From NCBI GenBank assembly GCA_021325495.1, contig JAJPGZ010000013.1:142271-206270 (forward strand): DNA of 64,000 bases. The letters run 5' to 3'. The position numbers and the translations under genes were made by a program. Positions 36,375-45,858 of this stretch are shown here, piece by piece. Numbering within the stretch: the first letter of the stretch is position 1; every line of letters starts with the position of its first letter. The stretch comes from Spartobacteria bacterium (GTDB taxonomy: Bacteria; Verrucomicrobiota; Verrucomicrobiia; Chthoniobacterales; UBA10450). Below the pieces are notes generated by a model that saw only the letters and a list, made by a program, of their open reading frames with translations, was not told where the DNA came from and searched no databases.

Positions 36375-39300
36375 TGGACGCGCATCCTGTCGATCAAACC
36401 GAACGCGAGCGGTTCGCGCGCGAACTCGAACGTAATTTTTCTGTGATCGCGGCCGCGGGCGCCGGCAAAACAACTGCGATCACCGACCGCATCGTCGAGA
36501 TCGCGCGGCGAAAACCGGATTGGCTGTCGCGCCTGGTCGTCGTCACTTTTACAAATCGCGCCGCCGACGAAATGCAGCAGCGTGCGCGGCAGCGAATTTT
36601 CGAAGCGCGCTTGCCGCTTGAAACGCTCACCGCTTTCAATCGCGCGTTCTTTGGCACGATCCACAGCTTCTGCACGAAGCTCTTAAGCGCGCACGGACAT
36701 CATCTCGGCCTGCCGTCGCGACTGGAGTTGATCAGCGACGACGACGAGTTGTGGACAGATTTTGTGCAACGGACGGATTCGTTAGGCGAAACGCTCGCGC
36801 CGGAAAATAGACGCGCGTTATTTCGTTACGCGCAATTGCGCGATGTGATGGAACTGGGCCGGCGCGGCAATTTGCCGCTGCAACTCGAGCACCGCGAAGT
36901 TGATTGCCCGCCGATTGTCGATCTTGCGCGATTGCGAAATTATCCCGCGCGCGCCAATCCGAACCGGATCGAAGCGATGAAGGTCGCGCTCGCGGATTGG
37001 GAGGAACGATATAAAAGCGACGCCGACTTTGTTCCGCTGATCGAGTGCACGGCCACGGGAAAGTTCGGCGAATTGTGGGAAGAAACGTTTCGCGAGTTCA
37101 ATGATTGGCTGAGTTGTTGCGCGCTGAAACTGGCGGCGGAAGTGCAGGCGAAGTATCGCCGCTTTCGCGCGGAACGCGGCGCGGTCACGTTCGACGATCA
37201 GATCGCATTGACGCTGGAGCTCACGCGCGTGCCGGAAGTGATCGCGCGCATTCGGGCGAAAGATTTCATCGTCATTCTCGATGAAGCGCAGGATACCGAT
37301 CCGCAGCAGTTTTCGATTTTGACGGAAATCACGCGGCCGGTGAGTGCGAACGGCGATTGGTTGCAAGATCGACAATCGCCACCGCGCGCCGGTCGGTTTT
37401 GCATGGTCGGCGATTTCCAGCAGTCGATTTACAAGGACCGCGCCGACCTCGCGCAATATCAGCGCGTGCACGACGCGCTCATCACCAGCGACGCGGGCGA
37501 GGAGTTGCGATTTTCGGTGACGTTTCGCCTCGACGATAAACAAGTCGAATTCGTTAACGAATGTTTTCGCGAAATCCTGGACGCGGAAGGCCAGGTCGGA
37601 TTCATCGAATTGAGCGCGCGGCCGGAGCGATTGCCTGGACAAGTCGTTAGGCTGGAGATTGCGCCGGAAATTCGTGAGGATGCGACCGAGACCGAGAAGG
37701 TGCGCGCGGAAGCGAACGAGCTGGCGCGATGGATTGCGAAAACCGGCCGCGACAATTTACGGGCGCGTTCGTGGGAGCAGGTCGCGATCTTGTGTCCGCG
37801 CCGAAAATGGTTTCGGCCGATCGCCGAGGCTTTGCGCAAGATCGACATCGACTCGCAAATTCAATCGGAGACGGATGTGAAAGCGGACAGCCCGGCGCAC
37901 GCGTGGTTCACGGCGTTGATCACAATCATGACGCAACCGCGGGGCGCGTTCGAAATCGTGGGCGTGTTGCGAGAAGTGTTCGGGATTTCGGATCAGGATC
38001 TCGCTGTCTTCACGCGCGGCAACGGCGAACGTTTGCAAATTCAAACGCCGACCGGCGGAAGAGATGCTGTGACGGCGATTGTCGATCTTCTGGCGCAGGT
38101 CCACGGCGAGATCGCAGACAAACCGTTGTTTACCGCGGTGCGCCGCATGGTCGAGGCAACGCATTTGCGAGAGCGACTGCGCACATTGCCGGCGGAAGAT
38201 TTCGAAGAACTCGAGGCGGAACTTGATGAGCTGTTGCAATCAGCGGCGGCGGCCGAAGCTGACGGCGCGACGCTGGAGGAGTTCGCGGAATTATTGCGTG
38301 CAAATTTTACAAGCGAACGCGAGGCGCGCGTTCCGCGGCAGGGCGCGATTCAACTCATTACCTGCCAGAAATCGAAGGGACTGGAGTGGGACGCAGTGGT
38401 TGTTCCATTTTTCTCGCGCCAGGTTTACACGAGCGACGATATTTTTCCGCGGATCATCGGCGTGCCAGGCGGACAGCGCGCCATCGTCGCTTTCAGCAAC
38501 GCCGATGTGCCGGCGGAAATGAAAGAGACGTTGAAGCAAGCGCAGCTGCACGAATGGGAGCGATTGCTTTACGTCGCGCTCACGCGCGCACGCCACACGC
38601 TCGTGCTGGCGACCGATCACGCGTTGTTCGCGAAACGCGATGGATCCGCGCACAGCGATTCGATAACGACATGGTTCCGCGCCGGTCGCGATGGGATAAA
38701 CGAGCCGCGCCTAACGAGTCTTGAATTTGAGCCGAGTGCCGATGAATCGACGCGCCTGCACCAGTTGCGTAAAGCCACGGCGGAGATCGAGGCGCAGCAG
38801 TTTGTCTTTTTTCCAGAAGGGCAATTGTCTTCTGGACGAAATTGCGCGGCGAAATTTCCGCGGCGTCTTTTTCCGAGCAGCATGACGGCGGCGAGACCGG
38901 CGATCCGGCGCACGGGCGCGGATGTGCGGAAGGAAGTGGAACGGGAATTTCGCGCGGCGACATTGCCGAGCGCCGCGACGCGTTATGGGGTGTGGTGGCA
39001 CGAATTCGTGCAGCGAATTCCTTGGAGCGGCGAGCGCGCGAGGTGGGACGAAGTTTTTTCCGCAGCGTTGCGCGATTCGCCTGATCGTGGTCGATCGACC
39101 CGGGAGTGGGAGAAATTGCGCAAGCGCGTCACCCAACTCCGCGATTTTCCGGCGAAGTTTTCAAGTGATGGCGTGATTGCGCATGCGGAGATGCCGTTAA
39201 TGTGGCGGGCGAGTGCGCAGAGCTGCCTCGAAGGAGTTGTCGATCTTGCGTTGGTTGCGGCCGCGGAAAAAAAATGGTTCCTGCTCGATTGGAAGACGAA

Positions 39301-39484
39301 CGAAATTACTTCCGACAAGATCGACAATCTGCGCGCGCATTATTTGCCGCAGATCGCGGCCTACTGGCGAGCTGTCACTGCGATGACGCAGACATCAGCC
39401 GTCGCGTCGATTTATTCGACGGCGCTGGGCGAGTTTGTGATTTACGGCAACGATGAGCTCGCGGCCGCCGAGATGCCGCTCTAG
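36374..39484 (+). CDS. addA: AddA-like UvrD/RecB helicase with C-terminal nuclease
   Basis: 1036 residues. Walker A is AAAGAGKT (about 26-33), motif Ia is VVTFTNRAADEM, and the DExx box is VILDEAQDTDPQQF. Later motifs include GDFQQSIYKDRAD (III), TCQKSKGLEWDAVVVPF (V) and LYVALTRARHTLVLA (VI). A nuclease segment near the C-terminus (LEGVVDLAL ... WFLLDWKTN, about 955-980) completes the AddA architecture. It starts within the stop of the AddB-like gene. Its stop TAG shares the CTAG palindrome with the convergent inositol-phosphate synthase. Confidence 0.92.
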   Translation: MDAHPVDQTERERFARELERNFSVIAAAGAGKTTAITDRIVEIARRKPDWLSRLVVVTFTNRAADEMQQRARQRIFEARLPLETLTAFNRAFFGTIHSFCTKLLSAHGHHLGLPSRLELISDDDELWTDFVQRTDSLGETLAPENRRALFRYAQLRDVMELGRRGNLPLQLEHREVDCPPIVDLARLRNYPARANPNRIEAMKVALADWEERYKSDADFVPLIECTATGKFGELWEETFREFNDWLSCCALKLAAEVQAKYRRFRAERGAVTFDDQIALTLELTRVPEVIARIRAKDFIVILDEAQDTDPQQFSILTEITRPVSANGDWLQDRQSPPRAGRFCMVGDFQQSIYKDRADLAQYQRVHDALITSDAGEELRFSVTFRLDDKQVEFVNECFREILDAEGQVGFIELSARPERLPGQVVRLEIAPEIREDATETEKVRAEANELARWIAKTGRDNLRARSWEQVAILCPRRKWFRPIAEALRKIDIDSQIQSETDVKADSPAHAWFTALITIMTQPRGAFEIVGVLREVFGISDQDLAVFTRGNGERLQIQTPTGGRDAVTAIVDLLAQVHGEIADKPLFTAVRRMVEATHLRERLRTLPAEDFEELEAELDELLQSAAAAEADGATLEEFAELLRANFTSEREARVPRQGAIQLITCQKSKGLEWDAVVVPFFSRQVYTSDDIFPRIIGVPGGQRAIVAFSNADVPAEMKETLKQAQLHEWERLLYVALTRARHTLVLATDHALFAKRDGSAHSDSITTWFRAGRDGINEPRLTSLEFEPSADESTRLHQLRKATAEIEAQQFVFFPEGQLSSGRNCAAKFPRRLFPSSMTAARPAIRRTGADVRKEVEREFRAATLPSAATRYGVWWHEFVQRIPWSGERARWDEVFSAALRDSPDRGRSTREWEKLRKRVTQLRDFPAKFSSDGVIAHAEMPLMWRASAQSCLEGVVDLALVAAAEKKWFLLDWKTNEITSDKIDNLRAHYLPQIAAYWRAVTAMTQTSAVASIYSTALGEFVIYGNDELAAAEMPL

Positions 39485-40584
39485 TGGTCGCGCTCGCCGC
39501 GAATGAATTGCTCGACCGCGCGGTGCGCTTCGTCGTCGGTCATTTGCACCGGCGGATGTTTCGCGAAATACGCGGACGGTGAATGCAGCGGGCCGCCGAT
39601 GCCGCGATCGAGCGCGAGTTTGCAACAGCGGATCGCATCGATGGCGACGCCGGCGGAGTTGGGCGAATCTTCCACCGACAAACGAATGTCCACTTCCATC
39701 GGCACGTCGCCGAACAAGCGACCTTCGACGCGAATGAACGCGATCTTGTTGTCGCGTTGCCACGGAACGTAATCGCTCGGGCCGATGTGGATGTTGTCAT
39801 CATCGAGACGATCGCCCATGACCGATTGCACCGCTTCGGTCTTGGAAGTTTTCTTCGAAGCGAGGCGGGTGCGATTGAGCATGTTCAGAAAATCGGTGTT
39901 GCCGCCAGTGTTGAGTTGATAGGTGCGTTCGACTTTGACGCCGCGCTTGCGGAAAAGATCGACAATCGTTCGATGAAGCACGGTCGCGCCTAACTGCGCT
40001 TTAATGTCATCGCCAACGACCGGAAGATTTTTATCGGCGAAACGTTTCGCCCAAACCGGATCGCTCGCGATGAAAACGGGAATGTTGTTCACGAATCCGA
40101 GCCCGGCCTCGAGCGCGCAGCCGGCATAAAAACGCGTCGCTTCTTCAGAACCGACCGGGAGATAATTCACCAGAACCTCCGCCGCAGAATCGCGCAACTC
40201 GCTGATGATTTGTTCCCGGGTCGATTCTTTTTCCAGAGGCAAAAACGTGCGCAATGGATCTTGCTCGGCCATGTGTGGCGCGAAGCTATCGAGCACCACG
40301 CCCATGTTTACGATCGCGCCCGTGCGTTTGATTTTGTCGCAGAAAATCTTGGTGCAATTCGGTGGCGAAAATATCGCTTCGCTAACATCGAGACCGACTT
40401 TGCGGCGATCGATATCAAAGGCGGCGACGACTTCAATGTCGTTCGGCTCATAATGCCCGATGCGCCGATGCATCAGGCCAACGTTTGCCCCGTTGCCTGA
40501 GAAACCGCGGTAGAAGTTAATACCTTGGACAAGCGAACTGGCGCAGTTGCCGACCCCGACGATAGCGATACGTATCTTGCTCAT
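39481..40584 (-). CDS. ino1: myo-Inositol-1-phosphate synthase
   Basis: 367 residues, the length of the short actinobacterial and archaeal form. It converts glucose-6-phosphate to inositol-1-phosphate using NAD. It has the N-terminal GxGxxxS nucleotide site (IVGVGNCASSLVQG) and the conserved segments VNYLPVGSE, VGDDIKAQ, LNTGGNTDFLNM, SKTEAV and SPNSAGVAIDAIR. It likely provides the inositol head group for the lipid genes at 50-55 kb, an inference from genome context. It is convergent with the AddA gene, with overlapping stop codons. Confidence 0.95.
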   Translation of the reverse strand: MSKIRIAIVGVGNCASSLVQGINFYRGFSGNGANVGLMHRRIGHYEPNDIEVVAAFDIDRRKVGLDVSEAIFSPPNCTKIFCDKIKRTGAIVNMGVVLDSFAPHMAEQDPLRTFLPLEKESTREQIISELRDSAAEVLVNYLPVGSEEATRFYAGCALEAGLGFVNNIPVFIASDPVWAKRFADKNLPVVGDDIKAQLGATVLHRTIVDLFRKRGVKVERTYQLNTGGNTDFLNMLNRTRLASKKTSKTEAVQSVMGDRLDDDNIHIGPSDYVPWQRDNKIAFIRVEGRLFGDVPMEVDIRLSVEDSPNSAGVAIDAIRCCKLALDRGIGGPLHSPSAYFAKHPPVQMTDDEAHRAVEQFIRGERDH

Positions 40585-40694
40585 GCGTAAAAGGGCGACT
40601 TTAGGGGTGGCAGGTCGCAGGGCGCAAGCGGCAACTTTGCAGGCGAGAGCGAGGCGAGGCGTAAGGCGAACACCTACTTCACCTGGAGAAAGCA

Positions 40695-40723
40695 GGGCGG
40701 GCTTTTTTATTGAAAAAGCGCCC
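40695..40723 (+). promoter_or_regulatory. Leader hairpin before the efflux operon
   Basis: GCTTTTT (40701-40707) pairs with AAAAAGC (40713-40719), extended by GGGC/GCCC outside a two-base bulge. It ends eight bases before the SD (AGGAG, 40731-40735) of the first efflux gene. No gene on this strand lies upstream and no U-tract follows, so it could be a leader structure rather than a terminator. Confidence 0.4.
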
Positions 40724-40745
40724 AGTCACGAGGAGATAAGACGGA

Positions 40746-42140
40746 ATGCGCGCAAGTCTGGTGGCGGTCGTGGTGGCGGTCGCCGCAATTGTTACGCGCC
40801 CGTCGCCGGCGGCCGCTGCGACGTACGATGTCGATCAAGCGGTCACGCTCGCGATTGCGCAGAATCCCGACCTCGCGATCGCGCGCAAAAAAGTTGAAGC
40901 CGCGCGCGGTGGCGTGATCGAAGCGCGCTCCGGTTATTTGCCGTCCGTCGTTTCAACCGGACTCTTTCGCGAACGCCAACATCAAGCCGACTCACGTTTG
41001 CGCGACGAAGATTACAACGCCTCGCTTCGCGTCGTGCAAAATCTCTACACCGGCGGCGCGGTCACAAACCAACTCGCGATCGCGCAATTGAATTTGGAAA
41101 TTCAGGAGCTCGAGTTGCAAGCGCTCACAAATCGCGTGGCGATGGATACGCGCGTTGCGTTCAACGAACTTCTGCTCAATCGCGCGCGGGTGCGCGTGCG
41201 CGAACAATCGGTCGGCGTTTTACAGGAAGAAGCGAAGTCGCAACAGGACCGGTTCCAGGCCGGCATCGTCGGAAATCTCAACGTGCGTCGCGCCGAAGTC
41301 GCGCTCGCGAACGAGCAGCCGGAGCTAATCAACGCCGAAACGCAGGTGAAGAATTCTTATCTTCGTCTGGCCGAATTGTTCGGACTCGATACACGCGCGA
41401 ATGCGCGCACGACCGCGTTATTCGAGGTCGCGGGCGAATTACAATACAAGCCGCGCCATCCCGATCTCAACGAGTGTCTCGCGCGCGCCGACACCTCGCG
41501 TCCGGAAATCAAAGCGCGCGAGATAGAGGTCGAGATCGAAGATCGACAAGCAGATTTGGACCGGAGCGCGTTGAAACCGCAGGTGGAAGCGTTTTCCGGC
41601 TACGAAGTTTACAACGAGCGCGATCCGCTCGTCGGTCCCGAATTCAATCACGGTTATGTCGTCGGCGTGAATGCGCGCTGGAATATTTTCGACGGCTTCG
41701 CTACCAAAGGCCGGCTGCAAGCGACGCATGCGCGACGCGACGCGGCGGCGCAGGCGCTGCAGGCCTTGCGCAACTCAGTCGCCTCCGAAGTGCGCAGCGC
41801 ATTCCTCGATTTGCAACAAGCCGAACGCACTCTCGAATCGGAAACGAAGAACGTACAGACCGCGGACGAATCGCTTGAAATTGCGAAGGGGAATGTCGAC
41901 GCCGGTCTAGCGACACAGCTGGATATGTTGCAAGCGGCTTCGGACGTAACGCGGACACGCACCACCCGACTGGCCGCGATTTACCAGCACAATGTCGCGC
42001 TGGCGAAACTGGCGCGCGCCTGCGCGGTTTCGCCTAACGAACTGGATTTTCATCCGAAACTCACAAGCGATCGCGCGGCCAAAGGCGCAAATCACGTTGT
42101 CGATCTTGCGCAACCGCCGAAGAAGCTGACCCGTAAATGA
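40746..42140 (+). CDS. TolC-family outer-membrane efflux protein (first)
   Basis: 464 residues. An Ala-rich signal peptide (MRASLVAVVVAVAAIVTRPSPAAAA) is followed by two copies of the outer-membrane-factor helical unit: a start YDVDQAVTLAIAQNPDLAIARKKV, the beta segment SLRVVQNLYTGGAVTNQL, and a second half with VGVNARWNIFDGFATKGRL. It would form the trimeric exit duct for the pump encoded downstream. AGGAG lies 10 bases before the ATG. It is the first of five genes joined by short overlaps; the next ATG overlaps this stop (ATGA). Confidence 0.93.
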   Translation: MRASLVAVVVAVAAIVTRPSPAAAATYDVDQAVTLAIAQNPDLAIARKKVEAARGGVIEARSGYLPSVVSTGLFRERQHQADSRLRDEDYNASLRVVQNLYTGGAVTNQLAIAQLNLEIQELELQALTNRVAMDTRVAFNELLLNRARVRVREQSVGVLQEEAKSQQDRFQAGIVGNLNVRRAEVALANEQPELINAETQVKNSYLRLAELFGLDTRANARTTALFEVAGELQYKPRHPDLNECLARADTSRPEIKAREIEVEIEDRQADLDRSALKPQVEAFSGYEVYNERDPLVGPEFNHGYVVGVNARWNIFDGFATKGRLQATHARRDAAAQALQALRNSVASEVRSAFLDLQQAERTLESETKNVQTADESLEIAKGNVDAGLATQLDMLQAASDVTRTRTTRLAAIYQHNVALAKLARACAVSPNELDFHPKLTSDRAAKGANHVVDLAQPPKKLTRK

Positions 42141-43462
42141 AAACGCTTCTCGCATTTCTTCTCGCGCTTTCCGGCGTCGCGTTCGCGCGGGCGCTCACTC
42201 TCGACGCGACTTTGCAAAGCACGTTGAACGACAATCCCGAGATTCAGCGCGCGCGCATCGATCTCGAACGCGCCGGCGGCCAGCGTTTGATTTTTCATTC
42301 CGTCGCCTTGCCCGACGCCGGCATCGGCGCTTTAGGTGGAGTCGAAGGCGGACATCGCGCCGGACAAAAAACCACGCAGCCGTTCGGATTTGGTTACGGC
42401 GCGATCACGCAACCGTTTTTCAACATGGCGATCCCACCCTCATGGCGACGCGGTGATATCGAGGTATTGATTGCCCAACAAAATCTAAACGTGGCCGTGA
42501 CCCAGCAACTTCACGCGGCGCGCGTGGCATTTTACACCGCGATCTACAATCGCGACGTGAACTCGCTCCGGGGCGAGCAGCGAACGCGGCTGGAAGAAAA
42601 CACGCGCGCGCAAAAATCGCGCTACGAGACCGGCCTAACGGATCGCGCGGCCTTTCTCGCCGCCCAGGTGCAAACACGCGAGCTCGACCCGCGCATCGAT
42701 GCGGCGCAACGCGCCTACGAGGGGGCGATTTTGAGATTGAGCGAAGCGCTCGGAAAAGATTACGGGCAATACGCCACGTTGCCGCAACTGGAAGGCGAGC
42801 TGCATTACGCAGATGTAGATGTCGATCTTGCGCAGGAAAGTGAGAAGGCGTTGCAACAACGGCCCGATATCGAGCTGGCGCGTTTGATGGTGCGCGCGGC
42901 GGCGGAAGATCAACGCATCATGGCAGCCGCGTATTATCCGCAAATCACCGGCGAAATTTCGGGGCGATACATTCCGGTAACGGACGTGCGCACGACGCAG
43001 GCGTCCGGTTCCGCGTCGCGTTCGGAAGACATCATTTCATCCGAGCTGCGCGAGGGCGGTTCCTACACCTGGCGCGTGATCGACAACGGCAAAGTCGGCG
43101 GCGCCGTCGCCCAAAAAAAAGCTGCGCGCGAGATCAACGAGATTTTGCTGCAGAAACTGGAGCGCGACGCGCATCGCGATCTGGCGAGAATCCAAAACGA
43201 TCTGCAATCGATCGCGACCAAGGAAAAAGCGTTACAAGGCGCGGCGGCGGCGGCGGAAGAAAACGCGCGCACGATTCAGCAAAATCTGGCGGGCGGAATT
43301 TCCTCACAGCTCGAATATCGGCTGGCACAAAACGATTTGCTCGAAGTGAAAACGGCGCTGCTCACGCTCGCCTACCAACAACATGTCGATCTTGCCGAAC
43401 GTGACCGCGCCACCGGAAAGTATTTGCGCTTCGTGGACGCGAGCCCCCGAGACGTGCGATAG
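42137..43462 (+). CDS. TolC-family outer-membrane efflux protein (second)
   Basis: 441 residues with a signal peptide (MKTLLAFLLALSGVAFARA) and TolC-type helices (LTLDATLQSTLNDNPEIQRARIDL; LARIQNDLQSIATKEKAL). It belongs to the same family as the gene before it but is not a close copy. Two outer-membrane factors in a single pump operon are unusual: either they serve different channels, or this one forms a hetero-oligomer with the first. The start overlaps the previous stop by four bases. The dispersed word is read as VDLAQ and as HVDLAER. Confidence 0.9.
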   Translation: MKTLLAFLLALSGVAFARALTLDATLQSTLNDNPEIQRARIDLERAGGQRLIFHSVALPDAGIGALGGVEGGHRAGQKTTQPFGFGYGAITQPFFNMAIPPSWRRGDIEVLIAQQNLNVAVTQQLHAARVAFYTAIYNRDVNSLRGEQRTRLEENTRAQKSRYETGLTDRAAFLAAQVQTRELDPRIDAAQRAYEGAILRLSEALGKDYGQYATLPQLEGELHYADVDVDLAQESEKALQQRPDIELARLMVRAAAEDQRIMAAAYYPQITGEISGRYIPVTDVRTTQASGSASRSEDIISSELREGGSYTWRVIDNGKVGGAVAQKKAAREINEILLQKLERDAHRDLARIQNDLQSIATKEKALQGAAAAAEENARTIQQNLAGGISSQLEYRLAQNDLLEVKTALLTLAYQQHVDLAERDRATGKYLRFVDASPRDVR

Positions 43463-43471
43463 TCTTCGCCC

Positions 43472-44629
43472 TTGAAACCGCCGAATACGCGAACGCTCGT
43501 CGCGATCCTCGCGCCGTTACTGGTGCTGATCGCGATCGCGTCCTTTTTCCTTTTGCCCGTCGCGGAAGTCGCGGAGGTGCGACGCGGCACCGCTTACTCC
43601 GCGGTTTACGGCACGGTGCGGATCGAGCCGACTTTTCTCGTGCACGTGCGCGCGCAAAACGCCGGCTTCATTCATCTCGACGATACATTTTCGAACGGGC
43701 GCGGGTCGATCGGCAAACTCGTGAACAAAGGGCAGGTGCTTGCGACCATTGCCGACGAAGTGACCGCGCGACAATTAAAACAGGCGCGCGCCGATTACGC
43801 GGCGGCACAGCAACGCGCGGCCTTGCCGTTGCCATCTGCGGAATTGTTGAAGGCGGCCGAAGATAATCTGCGTCGAATGGAGCTGGTGGTCGCATCGGGC
43901 AACGTGCCCGCGGTCGAATACGAAAAATCGAAGAGCGAAGTAAATCGCTTGCGCGGCGCGGTCGAGAACGAGCGCATCGAGCGCGATCGCAATCTGTCGC
44001 AGCAGGAAGAAGCGGTGCGCAAACTCGAGGCGCAGTTGAAGAATTCGGAGATTCGCGCGCCGATCGACGGCATCGTCACCAACATCCTTACGCTCGACGG
44101 CGAGCTCGTCGCCGAAAACAACGAGCTCTTCACCGTCGCGTCGCGGAAAAATTATGTGCGCGGCGAAGTGAACGAAGAAGACGTCGGCGCGGTAAAAGCC
44201 GGACTGAAAGCGAGCGTGCAGTTGTACGCTTATCCGACGCAGCAATTCGTCGCCACGGTTTCATCGATTCAACCGGCGGCCGATCCGGAAACGCAGCGTT
44301 ACACCATCGTCCTGCAACTCGTTAAGCCGCCCGACAATTTGATGGCAGGCATGACCGGCGAGATGAACATCATCACCGGCACGCACGAGAAAGTTTTGCT
44401 CGTGCCGACGCGCGCGTTGCTTGTCGATCAAGCGTTGCTCGTGCGCAACGGCACCGTGCACAAACACACGGTCAAGATTGGTTATCACACACTCGATTTC
44501 ACCGAAGCCATGAGTGGCGTACGCGAAGGCGATTACGTCATCGTGTCAGATCAGGACAAATTCAAACCCGGACGTCCGGTGCGCACGCGCAAGATCGACA
44601 TCGACAACGAAGAGCCGCTACCGAAGTGA
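43472..44629 (+). CDS. HlyD/MacA-family periplasmic adaptor
   Basis: 385 residues. An N-terminal membrane anchor (LVAILAPLLVLIAIASFFLL) is followed by a split biotinyl/lipoyl domain (VRAQNAGFIHL ... IRAPIDGIVTNI), an alpha-helical hairpin rich in A, E, R and Q (about 95-190) and a beta-barrel (VNEEDVGAVKAGLKASVQL). It links the inner-membrane ABC permease to the TolC proteins. The start at 43472 is a TTG; no better start is visible close by. Its stop overlaps the GTG of the permease gene (GTGA). Confidence 0.9.
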   Translation: MKPPNTRTLVAILAPLLVLIAIASFFLLPVAEVAEVRRGTAYSAVYGTVRIEPTFLVHVRAQNAGFIHLDDTFSNGRGSIGKLVNKGQVLATIADEVTARQLKQARADYAAAQQRAALPLPSAELLKAAEDNLRRMELVVASGNVPAVEYEKSKSEVNRLRGAVENERIERDRNLSQQEEAVRKLEAQLKNSEIRAPIDGIVTNILTLDGELVAENNELFTVASRKNYVRGEVNEEDVGAVKAGLKASVQLYAYPTQQFVATVSSIQPAADPETQRYTIVLQLVKPPDNLMAGMTGEMNIITGTHEKVLLVPTRALLVDQALLVRNGTVHKHTVKIGYHTLDFTEAMSGVREGDYVIVSDQDKFKPGRPVRTRKIDIDNEEPLPK

Positions 44630-45858
44630 TCCCGACGCTTTACATCGCGCTGCGTTTTCTCACGCATCGCAAGCGCGCGATGCTGCTCAGTCTCGGCGGG
44701 GTCGTTCTTGGAGTTGGATTTTTCATCGTCGTGCTCGCGCAAACGCAGGGCTTCGCGCATTACTTCATGAACGCGACCCTCGGCAGCAATGGCGCTCTCA
44801 TCATTCGCTCCCGTTTTCAACAGCGACAGGTGAACTCGTTAGTCCCGGCGAAATCGCCTCACGCGACCCACCGGGAATATTTCGAAGGCATCACCAACGC
44901 GAACGAAATCATGCGGGTGAGCCGGCAGTTCTCAAATGTCGTCTCTTGTTCGCCGGTCCTGCGCGGAACCTTGAGCGCGCGCGCCGGATTCGAGAACGCC
45001 ACTGTCGATCTTTTCGGCATCGATCCCAATCTGCACACGCAGACGACCGACCTCGCGACCGAAATCACGAAGGGCATCATCGACGATTTCCGTAACAATC
45101 CGAACACGGTTATTCTCGGCTCGCGCCTTGCCGAAAACCTCAACGTCGAAGTCGGCGATTCGATTCAACTTCTCTCGCCCGGCGGACAGTACCGGCGATT
45201 TGCCGTCGTCGCTCTCGCGCGCAGCGGGGTCGGCGTGATTGATCAAGCGCGCGTTTATTGTCACGCCCGCATCGCGCAGGCATTGCTGCATAAACCTTAT
45301 AGCGCTTCGATGATCATTTATAGATTGCGCGATCCTGATCGCGCGCCCGCGCTCGCGTCGCATTTCGAAACTTTGTTTCAACACGACACCGTTAGCTGGC
45401 AGGAACGCGAAGCATCCACCTTGCGTCTCTTCCTCATGCTCACGATTTCGGGCGCGATCACTGTCTCGTTAGTCCTGCTCCTCGCCGGATTCGGAATTTT
45501 CAATGTGCTCACCATGACCGTGCTTTCGAAATTGAAAGAGATCGCGATCCTGCAATCGATGGGTTATCGCCGCCGCGATGTGCGCGCGATTTTTCTCTGG
45601 CAAGGCGCTCTTATTGGCATCGTTGGATCGACAATCGGTTGCGTCGTCGGTGCGCTGCTCACGTTCGGCGTTTCGAAGATTCCAATCCGCCTGCGCGGTT
45701 TGATCTCGACCGATTACTTCGTCGTCTCGTGGGACTGGCGACATTATTTGCAGGCGATCGTGCTCGCGCTCATTTCCGTTTTCATCGCCAGCTATGTGCC
45801 GGCGCGGCGCGCGGCCGAGCTTCCGCCGGTCGCAACCCTGCGCGGCTCGAGCGTATGA
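44626..45858 (+). CDS. ABC transporter permease, MacB/FtsX type
   Basis: 410 residues from a GTG overlapping the adaptor stop. One N-terminal membrane segment (AMLLSLGGVVLGVGFFIVVLA) is followed by a large periplasmic domain (about 45-260) and three C-terminal membrane segments (LFLMLTISGAITVSLVLLL, IFLWQGALIGIVGSTIGCVV and YLQAIVLALISVFIASYV). The cytoplasmic loop has the family motif LKEIAILQSMGYRRRDVRAIF. This is the MacB-type arrangement, but with the ATPase as a separate gene. It ends in the ATGA overlap with the ATPase gene. The transported substrate is unknown. Confidence 0.92.
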   Translation: MIPTLYIALRFLTHRKRAMLLSLGGVVLGVGFFIVVLAQTQGFAHYFMNATLGSNGALIIRSRFQQRQVNSLVPAKSPHATHREYFEGITNANEIMRVSRQFSNVVSCSPVLRGTLSARAGFENATVDLFGIDPNLHTQTTDLATEITKGIIDDFRNNPNTVILGSRLAENLNVEVGDSIQLLSPGGQYRRFAVVALARSGVGVIDQARVYCHARIAQALLHKPYSASMIIYRLRDPDRAPALASHFETLFQHDTVSWQEREASTLRLFLMLTISGAITVSLVLLLAGFGIFNVLTMTVLSKLKEIAILQSMGYRRRDVRAIFLWQGALIGIVGSTIGCVVGALLTFGVSKIPIRLRGLISTDYFVVSWDWRHYLQAIVLALISVFIASYVPARRAAELPPVATLRGSSV

